DNA from: Isoetes taiwanensis | Taxonomy: Eukaryota > Streptophyta > Lycopodiopsida > Isoetales > Isoetaceae | Length of the DNA stretch: 64,000 nucleotides | Direction: 5' to 3' | Assembly (NCBI GenBank): GCA_021234155.1 | Contig: JAJEKV010000008.1 | Span: 3,572,640-3,636,639 of the forward strand | In this document: positions 13,192 through 23,979 of the stretch, in pieces | Numbering within the stretch: position 1 is the stretch's first letter | How the letters are laid out: every line of letters starts with the position of its first letter | The notes under the pieces: generated by a model | The model's input: the letters and a program-made list of their open reading frames with translations, nothing else | What the model was told of the DNA's origin: nothing | Databases searched by the model: none | Translations under genes and position numbers: made by a program

Positions 13192-13204
13192 AAGGGGGAG
13201 AGAA
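13192..13204 (+). promoter_or_regulatory. polypurine tract of the gypsy element
   Basis: AAGGGGGAGAGAA lies directly before the TGAC start of the 3' LTR. It is the expected RNase H-resistant primer for plus-strand synthesis and supports the LTR boundary at 13207. Confidence 0.8.
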
Positions 13205-13206
13205 TG

Positions 13207-14688
13207 TGACGCTCCGTGGGAATAATATACGCTATAAAATAATGAGATATTCGACTCGGCCACTCATACAAGTCTATCTAGGTAGCCTTGTATGCCTTAG
13301 AAAGTGGGCATGTGGTGACCCACACTCTATATGGGCCCTAACCCTAACTCCTAGACCCTTTCCCCCTCGACCTAGCACTAACTCATCTACGTGCTCCCAA
13401 AACCCCGCTTTCGAGCATCAGTTTCGGCCATAGCCTTACCGGAGCAAAGCAGTTCTGGGAAGGTGCATGATCGCTGAGGGGAGCAAGCCTTCACCCACGC
13501 CAAGGAGCATGGAGACGCTGTGGATGGAGGAAGTCGAGGAGGTAGGTTGAGTAGAGTTCATAGTACATCCGGAAGTTAGTACCCAGATGGGTTATATTTC
13601 GTGGTCTAGAGTAGACACTCTAGAATTTTGTTGAACATCTTGAACCCTAATTGCTGAACCCTAACCGATATAGCGTTAGATATGTATGATTAGGTTAAGA
13701 TGTTCTTATTATGATTATCATGATATGATGTTATGGGATGTTGGTTGATCAAAGTTTGCTCCTCTTGTATCGAAGGGGTAGAGACCTAGGGCCATATGTA
13801 GTATGCTCCAGTGTAGATCCCTTTAGTTCCTATTAGTTATGTACTGTGCATAGGAACCCACCGGCTATGGAAGCAATATATGACTCCAAGACTACACAAA
13901 TGGCTAGAGGCAGATGGAGGAGATCTCACGAGTGGGGCTTCGGGGATCCCATAAGGCTAGGCTTATGGTCTATTACTTGCAGGGCTTCTGGCATGGTCCT
14001 ACACCTCCCCGGGCAATGGTGCCTCGGCCTCAAGAGCTGTGCGTCGTACCTTGGCTCTTGTTTTGGGGGGTTCACTGGTACTAATCGCGGTGTCAGCTAA
14101 TGATTCTCTAGCCGCCTCGCGGAGCCTCTAGACCCCCTGAAGGAGATGCAACTCCTTCCCACTGACGGACCGTGGAGATGCAACTCCGAGTAGTCCCGAA
14201 GGCATACCATGGGATTGCATATCCTGGCTGTTGAGCTCACGCCAGCTCGGGATCTAGCCCATCCGGGCAAAAGTAGTATGCACTGTGGGGAGGGGCTGAT
14301 GTGGAGGTCAACCCTAGCTATTAATTCTTATGCCAGCCCCGCCATTGTTATGGCTCTGGCCTCAGTTTATCTTGAGGCCACTCCAACACCTCCTTATATG
14401 CCTGGTTTCATGGGGTAGGAGCCTTTGCTATGTTTTATGGCTTATGATTATGTTCTTTGCACCTATGGATATGGATGAGCTAGTTCTCGATGATGTTTAT
14501 GCTCCTCACTGTGATAGGAGCCTATAGGGAAGCTGGGGCAAGGCACGCTAAGACACCTTTCAGAAACTTTCCCCGCACTACTTTAGATTCCAGAAAGGGA
14601 TAGACTCCGAGGCCCGCGGCGGCCGAGGACCTGATGGGGATTTCTACGGAGTAAGCGGCCGAGCCGTGATATTTAGTAGGAGGCCACA
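13207..14688 (+). repeat. 3' LTR of the gypsy element
   Basis: It starts TGAC and ends CCACA. It aligns in order with 1579-3208 over its whole length. The two copies differ by many single-base and short indels. Confidence 0.87.
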
Positions 14689-14788
14689 AATGTAATATAA
14701 TACAAACGCTAGAAGGGAAGAAAACTAAAAAAGAAAAGCAACAAGAAAAGAATCATTTAAACACCAGGAGCTAGCAGAGGCCTGCATA

Positions 14789-15105
14789 CACTTCGTGGTT
14801 TCACGAAGAGAGACAAAGTGTATCTCGCCCTCACATCAGAAGCAAAGTGTATTCCGGAATACACTTTTGCCCTGCGCAGGGCCAAAGTGCTCGGGAATGC
14901 TGCATCACACTTTGTCTCTTACTGCATGGAGGGCTTTCAGCATATTCCAAGTAATACACTTTGTCTCCTCACAGATGGGGCCAAGTGTATTCCTGAATAT
15001 ACTTTGTCTCCCCAAGCAAGACTTTGTCTCATGGGCTAAAGTGTATTCTAATACACTTTTGTCTTTCACAGGAGCCATAGTGTATTTCTCAATACACTTC
15101 TTCCT
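14789..15105. repeat. palindrome cluster, left
   Basis: About six full or partial copies of an inverted motif occur here. One is a perfect 24-bp palindrome at 14844-14867 (AAAGTGTATTCC followed by its reverse complement). Imperfect copies are at 14982-15005, 15038-15059 and 15079-15100, with half sites near 14812 and 14955. Spacers are 20-110 bp and often end in TTTGTCTC. Confidence 0.85.
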
Positions 15106-15552
15106 ATCAAACAAAACCCAAAGTGGCATTCTACTTGTGGAGCTCCTTGACATTTCTTCTAGTGTAAATTCCTCATCAACAACCTTTTGCAAGAGGCCTT
15201 CTAAGATATCCATATCCGTGTAGCCCTCGTGATTGCATGCTTATTGTCATTTCCTTTGTGACATCGGACATCCTTTTTCTTTCTGAGACCTTTCCTTTGC
15301 TTTTCAAATCACCACGCTAACATGCAGGAAGGACGCTTTTTTGGAGGTCCCAAATCCGGGCAGAGAAAGCGATGTCAAGTGAGGGTTGCAGGGTATTCCG
15401 GTATCACAAAAAGAAACTTACCTCGCCTCTCAAGGCTAGTTGAAACCAGTTGTCATGTGGTATTAGAGATCACATTTGTTAGCCTCACGATTTTGAGGCA
15501 AAATGACTCCACAAAGACACGCTTCCTTTAGTTCCGTGAGAGTATGGTTTCT

Positions 15553-16747
15553 TTAAATCATCTTCATATTTTTCTTTAAATATGCTAACATATTCCCCTG
15601 CGGCATGAACTCCGGATTTTGTCCACTAAACTCATTTAAGCTTATATTCTTGTCGATTGGTAAGGCGGTTGGCAACGATTTTGGCTTCTTCGCTTTGTCG
15701 CCACACAGAAATGTACCAAGCAGAGCACAGAGATATCTTGGATTGTTTTTCTTTGTACAATCGCCTCCTTGCTTTGAAATCGGTTTCCAAGGACATAGTG
15801 CATGTAGGTTCAGATTTTCTCCGTCAGAGGTCCTCGGGGTGCATGCACCGATCCTACAACAAGAACAACAATTGAGTAGCATGGGCATTGGATTGCCTTA
15901 TTCTCGTCCTTCTCGATTTCTTATGGTCGCGATAGATTTTATGAACTCAGCGTGGGCGGCCACTACCCTTTTCATTCTTCTATGGCAACCTCATGGAAGC
16001 ATCGGGCATATTACACCTTGCACATACTTGTTCTCGATTTATTTCTTCCATCCCCTCTCCGAGGTCTTGTCCACCTTTTTCTTTAATGGCCATCCCGTGC
16101 CTTGCCCTTCCCTTCTTCTTTTTGGTTGTTCCTTCGGGATTTCTCGCACTTCCCAAGCCGTTGTGCCTTCGGCTTCTTTGCGGTTCTTAGCTTAATTATG
16201 GTGGCTCTGGTCCGCTAAGTTTCTTTTTACAAGACTGGGACTGCTTCGTTTTGGGAACCTCCATCCGATGACCTCCCTCATACTAGGAGAAGGTGATGAT
16301 CCCCGATCTACCTTCCATCCGAATGTCGACTCACTGACAGAAAGTCCTCGGCCAGACTAGAACAACCTCGCTTCAATTAGTGAAGACAGCTTCGCTTGGT
16401 CCGGCCGTGTGAAAGAAATTGTATGTAGCTCCTCGTGGTTGCACACTCCATTAACCAAAGCTTGTATGTCTACAACAATGAAGCCTTGGGAGGTCTTGGT
16501 GATAGCTCTCTCAATTCGCCCCTCCTTTGGTCCAAAGAACTCCTCGAGACTTCTTTTATTGTGTACCTGTGTTAAGAAACTCTCGAGTCCGGTGATATCG
16601 CTTTGTTGCCAAAGACTTTGCAAACGTAAAACGCTGCCAATATGGTTTTATCTTCCTACCGCACTGTTACGAACACCGCGTTTGAAATTTTCATATAGCG
16701 TACTCGTCCGCGTCGTACGGGTGCTTCACAGGGTGTGGACGCTTTGA
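15553..16747 (-). pseudogene. unidentified minus-strand coding-like remnant
   Basis: Three minus-strand open stretches follow one another. One at 16357-16623 (88 codons) has an acidic/basic mix and contains FFGPKEGRIERAITK and CNHEELHTISFTRPDQAK. A Lys/Arg-rich stretch at about 15995-16195 contains KEQPKRRREGQG. The third is at 15553-15888 (111 codons) with a cysteine-rich start and LPIDKNISLNEFSGQNP. I do not recognise the family. Its position between palindrome clusters suggests a transposon protein. On + the same interval gives a 196-codon ORF with hydrophobic, Phe-rich composition that looks like a shadow. Confidence 0.3.
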
Positions 16748-17026
16748 CAATCTTCGTGAGATTTTTTGGTGCCTTCGCTTCCTTCTTCCGTGCCCGCATC
16801 AAACGCTTAAAACAACAATGTTAAGACAAGAACGACCAAAACCGTGATTCCGTATCAAGATTTGCTAATTTCAAGGCCAAAGAAAACGTAGTAAGCAAAA
16901 AATATTGTCTCTTCAACACGACATTTTCATGCTTTGATTGACTAAAAAGTGGTATGTTCAACTCAAAAGTGGTTTGTTTTGAGCGTGCGATATGTTTAAG
17001 CCAAAAAAATAAATGTTTCACGAGGC

Positions 17027-17140
17027 AAAGTGTATTCCGAATACACTTTGCTCATATAGCTGGGCCAGCGCGTATTCCTCGAATACTTTGCCCTCTCTTT
17101 CAAGGGGAAAGTGTATTCCGTATCACACTTTGCCACAAAA
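17027..17140. repeat. palindrome cluster, right
   Basis: A nearly perfect 23-bp palindrome lies at 17027-17049 (AAAGTGTATTCC sharing its centre with its reverse complement). Imperfect copies are at about 17068-17092 and 17110-17136. The motif and its TTTGCC suffix match the left cluster about 2 kb away. Confidence 0.85.
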
Positions 17141-17606
17141 AGCCCAAAAGTACACTAGCCTACAAAAATAAATCAACAAACACACGGTAAAGACATGTAA
17201 TTTTCTTACATACGCATTCGCCCATTATTTTTGCTATATAACCTAATACAAGAAAGCGAGCGAAGGCCTAAGGCGCCGTCAAGGATTAAAACTCAATGCT
17301 GAATACGCGAACCGAGGCGAATAAATCTCCCTTTTTAAAGTAATGGTTCAAAAAATGGGAATGGAATGAGTCCCACTTTAATTAAATACGACTTTTAAAT
17401 GTTTGGGCAGCAATGAGAAAAGCGTGCCCAAAATATGCTCGCCCTGTGATTCTTATTTTTGTAATTGTTGTGTGTGTATATAAACTATGGCACTCTGTGG
17501 TATTATAGATTATAGAAATGGAGCCAAGCAGTTGCTGGGCATAGCTAGGAACCATAAATGATATACTAGAGCAAATTGTTAAATGAATCCACGTTTTTAA
17601 ATCAAA

Positions 17607-18595
17607 TTGGATCATGTTTTCGCTTCCCCTTCCTTTTTCTTTTTCCTTTTGCCTTTCCCTTTCCGTTTTCCCATTTATCTTTTTTATTTTTCCACTATCC
17701 CATTTCCCCCATCTCCCTTTCCGTTTTCCTATTTTCCCCTTCTCCATTTTTTCTTTTCTAATTGCTCATTTCCTTTTCTTCCATTTCTGTTTGACCCCAT
17801 CCTTTTTCCTTTTTCCTTTGTCCCCTTTCCCCTCCATTTTCTCCCTTTTTCCTTTCCCATTGTTCCATTCCCCGGCTTCCAATGTCTCTTTTTCTATTTT
17901 TCTGTTCCTTTTGTTCTCATTCCCTTCCTATTTTCCCAATTTACCCTTATTTTTCCCTTTTTCTTTTTCCCGTTTGCTCTTCCCCCCACTTCTTTTTTCT
18001 TATTTTTGTTTTTCTTTTCAATTCAATTCAATCCCCCTCCCTCCCCGATTGTTTTAATCTTTCCTTTTTCTATTTCCCCACTATCCGCTTTTCCTTTTTC
18101 CCTTTTTCTATTTCCCCTTTCCTTTTTTTCCTCCCCCTCTTGTTTCAGCTTCCTCCTTCCTCCTTTGCCCATGGCTTTTTTTTCCTTCTCTTTCCTCCTC
18201 CTCTTTCCTGTCCCTTCTCTTTTTCCCCATTTTTCGTGACCTTTTTCCTTCCATTCCCCCCTCTTCCCCTCCCTTTGCCTTTTCTCCTTTCCTTTCCCTT
18301 CTCCCATATCCCTTTTCCCCATCTTTTTTCTCTTTTCCGTTTTCTAGTGCCCTTTTTCCTTCCCTTTTTCCCATGCCCTTTCCTTCCCTTTCTTCCTCTT
18401 TTGTTCTTTTCCCTTTCCTTTTTTTCCATGACTTTCCTTTTCCCCTTTCCTTGCCCTTTCCCTCTTCCTTTTCCCCTCTTTCTTCTTCGTATTTTCTCTA
18501 TGCCCTTTTTTCCTTCCTCTCTCTTTCCTTCCCTCCTTTCCTTTCCTTTATCCCTTTCTCCTCCCTTTTTTCTTTGTCTCTTCTTGTTTGCTTGA
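17607..18595 (+). repeat. polypyrimidine tract of about 1 kb
   Basis: Nearly every base on + is C or T, built from irregular TTTTTCC, TTCCC and CCTTTCC words with rare purines. The + strand stays open for long stretches (Phe/Pro/Leu-rich) and the minus strand reads as Lys/Glu/Gly-rich. Both are composition artefacts rather than genes. Mirror-like pyrimidine tracts of this kind can form triplex structures. Confidence 0.93.
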
Positions 18596-18599
18596 GTTT

Positions 18600-19915
18600 T
18601 TGATACAAACTTCATGAAATAGTTTGGAAGTTAATGAAGTTCGCAAAGGCAATCGTGTTATTTCAAGGAGAGCCTTCTGAAATTTTTGATGTGGAGAGGT
18701 ATCGCAAGGATGTCCAGTTTTTCCCTTTATAGAGTCAGCCCTCACGATCTCCCTTCCTATGGAGTCTCCCAGGTACGAGTTGTGGGATCCTTTTGGCCCT
18801 TTGAGACATCCCCCAAATCATTCACCTCACCCTTCCCCGGTGCTTTTTCCCTCGGGCTCCCCCACCGGCTCTGGCTCTCGCTTCTGGCCTTGTCCATGCT
18901 GATGGAATTATGCTTATATTATACTATGTGAATGCTAGAAGTTACAATCGAAGATTCTACAAGGTTGGTTTATTCTAGGTTGAAGACATATGCATGGTGT
19001 CTTCTAAGTGATTCACATGATTACAGATATATATGCACCCTTAAGCGATCTACAGAAGTTAATGAATCATATCCAAAGATTGTTAACTAGTACGAATAAT
19101 AGGTGAACATGACCTATGTGCAAAGGTTGAAAAATTGAGCTTTAAAGGTCATATTAAGTTTCAATAGTTTAAAGACTTAAATACTAGGTCGAATTGTACT
19201 AAGCCATGTTATATTTATTCATTGCAGGAACGAAGCAAAACTGTAGAGCAGTTCATAACACCGATTCTCCGTAAATTGACGCCGCATGAAACAAACTATA
19301 AGAAGAGTCAATGATTTGTATTTTAATAAGATTTAGAAGCTGGATTCATCTACCTGGTGAGTGCCTATGCTCTTGGGGAAGTATTTTGTTCTCATTGCTA
19401 GAGTATTATGATCGATACCATATGAACAATGTTTTAATCATTCACTTTGCTACAGTAGTCGAAGGTTAATCATTGAATAATTTTTGCACTATTAAGTTGA
19501 ATATTTGAAATTTTCTCTAGCCTAAATATTTCCTAGACAATTATTTATCTAATCCTATCATATGCACTCCAAGACGTAGTGCAGATGGCCCTCAATAGGT
19601 ACAACTCATCTTCAAGCCTAGTACTCTAACAATTGTCTCCACTCTTGGACAAGGCTCCAAAGGCACTTACAGTTTGACACCACCACTGGATGGAAGTCGT
19701 TGCTGACAACAAATACCTACCCCACAAGGTGGCTACCAAGCTAGTGTGGAAGTTCATAGTTGTGGATTTTGTTTTTATAAATTTTAGAGGATCTTATTAT
19801 CCCCTAATACCATTTCAAGTCTGACAAACCCTTACTCTTGACTTGCGAGTTCCTGTTTAAAAAACAAACCTGCCATTGAAGCAGGTTCTTATACCACCTA
19901 ATCCGTCAAAGTGGC
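18600..19915. other. no gene recognised
   Basis: AT-rich sequence with no domain seen. ORFs are at most about 80 codons. Confidence 0.4.
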
Positions 19916-19917
19916 AA

Positions 19918-19977
19918 TTAGGAATTTCTCGCGAAGAAATAAAAGAGAAGGAATTTCCCGCAAAGAAACAAAAGATA
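19918..19977. repeat. imperfect 29-bp direct duplication
   Basis: GGAATTTCTCGCGAAGAAA is followed 29 bp later by GGAATTTCCCGCAAAGAAA, with a third weaker copy after 19978. Confidence 0.75.
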
Positions 19978-20039
19978 ATGATTCTTCTCTAAAGAAACCA
20001 GAGGAATTAAATTCGGGTTAACAAGATTGCTTAAGATTG

Positions 20040-20790
20040 CAGTCTCAAACCCAGCTAATCCAGATTACGTCATGTCAGGCAGAATTTGTCATGACTGTGC
20101 TTTCTCGAGGAGGATCAGTTTGGATTGAGGCACTCCTGGAATGCCTCAACCCAAACAGAGCACTCTGACTTTGTCAATGGGCCAATAGAGAGAGCATATT
20201 CTCGACTCTCTTCACCCGTGCCTCAATATCAAACTAAGCCCCCGATGTATTCTCGCCTCACAAGTTGAAAATACAACCCAGATTAGACCCTTTGAGCCAG
20301 TCGAGAAGTCCTTGTGGATGCATTACCCAGTTGAGAATATAACCCCTGTTACCTTTCCCTACTAACTAGTCGAAAAGGCTTATTCTTGACTTGCATCACT
20401 CTAACCTTTGCTAATTTTCCTGATTGGTTAGTCGAAAGTCTTATTCTAGACTCGCAAATCGAGAATGCCTCTACCCAAATTAGATACATCTCCAAATCTT
20501 CAAAGGGGAGGGGCTTAGCCTGTGTGGTGGCATCCTCGATTTGCTAGTCGAGAATGCATTCTCCACTCGTGGGTCGAGAATACAACCTATTCGAGGATAT
20601 AGCCCATGTTAGTTTTCTTGGCTCGCTAGTTGAGGCCTATTCTCGACTTATAAGTCGAAAAAAACTTTAGCCAAACTAGATCCCTCTCCTAATCTTCAAA
20701 GGGGAGGGGCTTAGTCTGGGCAGAGGCAACCTCGACTTGTGAGCCGAGAATGAATCTTGACTCGCGAATCGAGATATATTAGGCACTCTA
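20040..20790. repeat. TCGAGAAT-rich repeat region with 197-bp period
   Basis: Short inverted words around CTCGACT/AGTCGAG recur a dozen or more times. A longer block containing AATCTTCAAAGGGGAGGGGC occurs at 20494 and again at 20691, a 197-bp period with similar flanks. This is a decayed short tandem array. Confidence 0.75.
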
Positions 20791-20994
20791 GCGTATCAGA
20801 CTTATTACTGTTTGGGTTTAAAACCCCTGCCCTGAAGGGTTTTCGAGGGAAAAAATCGTGGCAATAATAAAAATGGTGTCAAACTGTACAAATATATAGC
20901 ATTATGAAATATATGTATATATATGTCAAGTGTGTATCTGAGGACATAACTGTTCCCGCATATCCATGACTTCTTGAGGAAATGATCCCAGCAG
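20770..20994 (-). repeat. copia-type LTR-like segment A
   Basis: Read on the minus strand it begins TGCTGGGATCATTTCC, runs through a TATATATA box-like stretch, and contains CGAAAACCCTTCAGGGCAGG followed by a Gly/Thr-rich stretch. It resembles segment B (23640-23873) in the same order. TG start, a TATA-like element and length of about 225 bp fit a Ty1/copia LTR. It may be a solo or very old LTR. Confidence 0.55.
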
Positions 20995-21246
20995 AAGTAA
21001 TAGGAAATTTTCTTGCTAAAAATAGCAAAGTCTTTGGTTACTTCTGGTAGGAATGGAGTGTGAGTATATAGGTGGTAGGCTGGGTTAGATTCAGTAGGAA
21101 ATGTATCGATTATGCGTAAAGAATTTCGTGAACCAAAACAAAGGAGTGTTACATATGTCATAAGAGTCCGATCACATGTAGCCGCCAACAGGGGCCGAAA
21201 GATGTCAATGGATCAAAATTCCCAACAACATAAAGCATTACATTTT

Positions 21247-21278
21247 ATAACTAGTTATGGTGCCCGGCGTTGCCGGGC
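21247..21278 (-). mobile_element. Helitron-like 3' terminus
   Basis: On the minus strand a perfect GC hairpin (GCCCGGC, loop AAC, GCCGGGC; + positions 21262-21278) is followed by seven bases and then CTAG with a T after it (CTAG at 21251-21254). A GC-rich hairpin a few bases before a CTRR end inserted 5' of T is the known signature of plant Helitron 3' ends. The element would extend towards higher coordinates. No clear 5' TC end or Rep/helicase coding was found. Confidence 0.5.
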
Positions 21279-21849
21279 TTTAGGTCCATATGAATTCGAA
21301 ATGGGTCTTTAGGTAATTTGTGTTAAAATATATAGGGGAACAGGAGTAAATGGTTTGATATATTTGATATGTTGCATCAATGTTTGTGACCTGCAAATGT
21401 TCTAAAAATATACACCACTCCATTCATATTTCATGGATCAATTAAAATTGTGGATGGGTATTCTATTAATCACCCCTCGAATAAATAACATATAGTTTTC
21501 GATGGGGAAAGAGGAGTTTATACATATGTAATGTTTGTTCTCCTTGTGTTGTTTATCATTTTCCATTCTTTTGTCTAGTGCTAATAATGTATTTTGTGAA
21601 GGCATGCATTAATGCCTATGAGTATACTAACAAATCATTGAACCAACAAACTTGAAGAGTTATTAGGATAGACATGAAAAGCTACGTGCAAGCCGTGTAC
21701 TACTTGTATTATATCCCCATTTGCCGTTGATGGCATCTGCAACCATTCAAAAGACACTTTGCCTATGGTCACATTAGCAAGTTTAGCATTGAAGGTCGAT
21801 CCTGCTTGTTAAGTTTGGATCTAAGAGATATAAATATGCTAGATCAGTG

Positions 21850-22240
21850 TAAGAAATTTTGAGAGAATACAAATGTTCTACGCCTCTTCTATATGATTTA
21901 AAGAAGCCAACACTCGCGTAAGTGTATGGCAGATTGGTGCGGACGACGTCAGAGGTATAGTATTAACTTCTTTCACACGATCTCAGACAACTTAGACATC
22001 AATACAATCCATAAAGTAGTGTTGAATTGTCTCTTCCTCGTACTCACATATACGACATGGGGGACTAACCAAATTAAATTTGTTGATCAAATAGTTAGCC
22101 CTTGATGCCGTGTGAATGATTTGGCAAGTGAAATTTTGCACTTTGCCAAGTAAGAGTTTGCACTAAGTGGGTTGTACTTTTGATGGGAGTAGGTTCTTCC
22201 ACCCCTGTTTCAAATCCTCCTCAATTCTCTTTCAATTTTA
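21850..22240 (-). pseudogene. LINE zinc-binding reverse transcriptase tail (zf-RVT)
   Basis: A minus-strand frame reads CRICEYEEETIQHYFMDC at about 22010-22065. This is the C-x2-C...H-x4-5-C signature of the zf-RVT domain that follows RT in plant LINE elements. Upstream KFHLPNHSHGI and downstream LASLNHIEEA-like residues extend the similarity to about 21850-22240 across frame changes. No RT core or endonuclease is present, so this is a 3' fragment, as expected from 5'-truncated LINE insertion or later loss. Confidence 0.68.
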
Positions 22241-22249
22241 TAAAAATTT

Positions 22250-23600
22250 TAAAGTCCTATAAAAGATAAAGTCATGAGTGGTTGAGAGAGCTAAAATGGA
22301 TGAGGTGTATATTAAACAAGGTTGCTTTACGCATCTATTCTTTACGCTTATATACCTTCCTCACAGCATTCATATTTTACTTCATACCTATAAGTTGGAT
22401 AGGTCAAATTGAGCTCTTGTTTTATTAATAGATCAGACTTAACGTGATTAATATCGCATGCGACGATGTTACGTGACTTAAAAACACATCCAAATGACAT
22501 TAGACTATCAGAATTGGTAAAATTCATAATAGGAAAAAATACATATTTATTATATATTATAGAATAGGAGTAAAACACATTAGGAGACTTTTAGACATTA
22601 GGAAATTACAGGAATTATAGTTATAAAACAAAAACCAATCTTCTAAACAAACACCCAAAACCCTCCTGTTTTCCCCTTCTTCTTACCCCAGTCACTTAAT
22701 CAAATGGAGATGAGACGCAGACCCACCTTTCCCCTTGTTTTGTCATGCATAGTGAGGCGCACTCTCCTTTAATACTCAAAGAGCTTCGTATCCATGTATC
22801 AGAAATACAGAGGCTACATAAGAATTTGATGCAAACAAAACCGAGCACCAAATTCACTTTAAATTTATTTGGTCCGTGGTAGATTGCAAACTTAAACATA
22901 TACAACTCTTAAATAGACATGTTTTGATTGAAAACTTGAGAAATACTTAATCTCTAGAGTAATATATTCAAAGTTCATTATTTTTAAAACTTCTAGTTGT
23001 TATTACAACTATTTGAACCGCAATACAAGAAATCATATAGTCTCTAAAAATTACAGGAAGCACTCTCTAACGACTGCATCGCGAAGCACGTGATTTTAAT
23101 GTGATTTAATAAGTATTTTATAATTCCAAAACGATTTAAAAGTACTTTTAATGAGAGAGGTATGCATACTGCATTAATATTAAGTAATGATAATAATTCG
23201 TGACTGTATTCAAACGACCGACAAAATTTCACCGGAGCATTAATGCTTATAGATGCAATCAAATGTGAAAGGGCATTATCTGAGGTCAAAGGAAGATCTT
23301 CTATTCGTAGAGTGCAAATTACCAATTTAAAGCCATGGAATCATGTTCAATTACAATAAATAGATCATGTCTTAACACAATGGGGAATAGCAAAAAGAGT
23401 AGAATGTGCCTGAACAACATGATCAGTCAGCTGGTACTATAGAATACATGTAAACCCTCCCATTTACCTTGGACTGACCAATAATGCCACAAATATTGCA
23501 AGATAATAAGCACGGCGTTTTAACGTCAATCAAGGTAAAATCCAATTCCATGTATACATAGTTGACTAAAAGATACATAGTTGATTAAAAGTATGTTATA
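22250..23600. other. AT-rich, no gene recognised
   Basis: Only short ORFs without recognisable domains. It may include part of the Helitron candidate. Confidence 0.4.
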
Positions 23601-23624
23601 AATAGAATAGAATAGAATAGAATA
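23601..23624. repeat. (AATAG)n microsatellite
   Basis: Four full AATAG units and a partial one, perfect. Confidence 0.95.
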
Positions 23625-23639
23625 TGATTTTATCGTCCA

Positions 23640-23873
23640 CTCGAGACCAACCGCCTATAACCTAAGGTACAAAGAGAGAGCAAAGAGCGTATTACTACTG
23701 TGATTGCAACCCTCACTCAAGGGTTTTCTGGGAAAACCTTAGTAGCAATAAGGATGCCGGCTATTACCTACGCTTATATATACATAATCAAGTACAACCT
23801 GAGGTTACTGCCTGACAGGGGCATAATGAGTCCATGTGATCCATTACCCCTCCCTAGGTAATGATCCCAACAG
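23640..23873 (-). repeat. copia-type LTR-like segment B
   Basis: On the minus strand it starts TGTTGGGATCATTACC, contains TATATATAAG about 100 bp in, and then GAAAACCCTTGAGTGAGGG. These blocks match segment A at 20770-20994 in order. The two could be the LTRs of one minus-strand element (about 3.1 kb) or solo LTRs of one family. No copia coding domain was found between them. Confidence 0.58.
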
Positions 23874-23979
23874 TTTCCACAGAGGTCAGTGGCTCAGTGA
23901 GCTCATGCAAGGCCTCATGGGGCATTAACTAACCGAGTTAATTATCCCGGATATGCTCGTATCGCCATGGAATAATTTA

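Larger units (their letters stand above)
1579..14688 (+). mobile_element. Ty3/gypsy chromovirus-like LTR retrotransposon, decayed
   Basis: This is a complete-architecture but dead LTR retrotransposon of about 13.1 kb. Two related long terminal repeats (1579-3208 and 13207-14688) flank a primer binding site, a decayed gag, RT, RNase H, integrase, a chromodomain-like segment and a polypurine tract, in that order. The order RT, RNase H, integrase and the motif FFDDILVW place it in Ty3/gypsy. The C-terminal chromodomain-like stretch suggests a chromovirus, perhaps Tekay-like. Every coding domain is broken by stops and frameshifts, and the LTRs differ by many substitutions and indels, so it cannot be autonomous. 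The roughly 2.7 kb between primer site and gag is unusually long. No clear target-site duplication was found. Confidence 0.9.
14789..17165. mobile_element. candidate DNA transposon bounded by palindrome clusters
   Basis: Two clusters of the same 23-24 bp palindrome (about 14790-15105 and 17027-17140) enclose about 1.9 kb with minus-strand coding-like debris. Clustered copies of one short motif near both ends are typical of the subterminal repeats that bind the transposase in CACTA/En-Spm and some other plant DNA transposons. A CACTA-like string lies at about 17153, but no matching terminus was found on the left and no target duplication was seen. Class and limits are therefore inferred. Confidence 0.4.

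Noticed and set aside
15605-16195. 196-codon plus-strand ORF
   Set aside because: It is Phe/Leu/Ser-rich with no domain, and lies opposite minus frames with more protein-like Lys/Glu/Arg content.
17607-18595. Open frames of 210 and 237 codons on + and 156 on minus
   Set aside because: They arise from the lack of purines on one strand, since stop codons need A and G. The proteins are low-complexity Phe/Pro/Leu or Lys/Glu/Gly.
19861-19900. Hairpin AACCTGCC..GCAGGTT as a terminator
   Set aside because: A short chance inverted repeat in plant intergenic DNA. Intrinsic terminators do not apply here.
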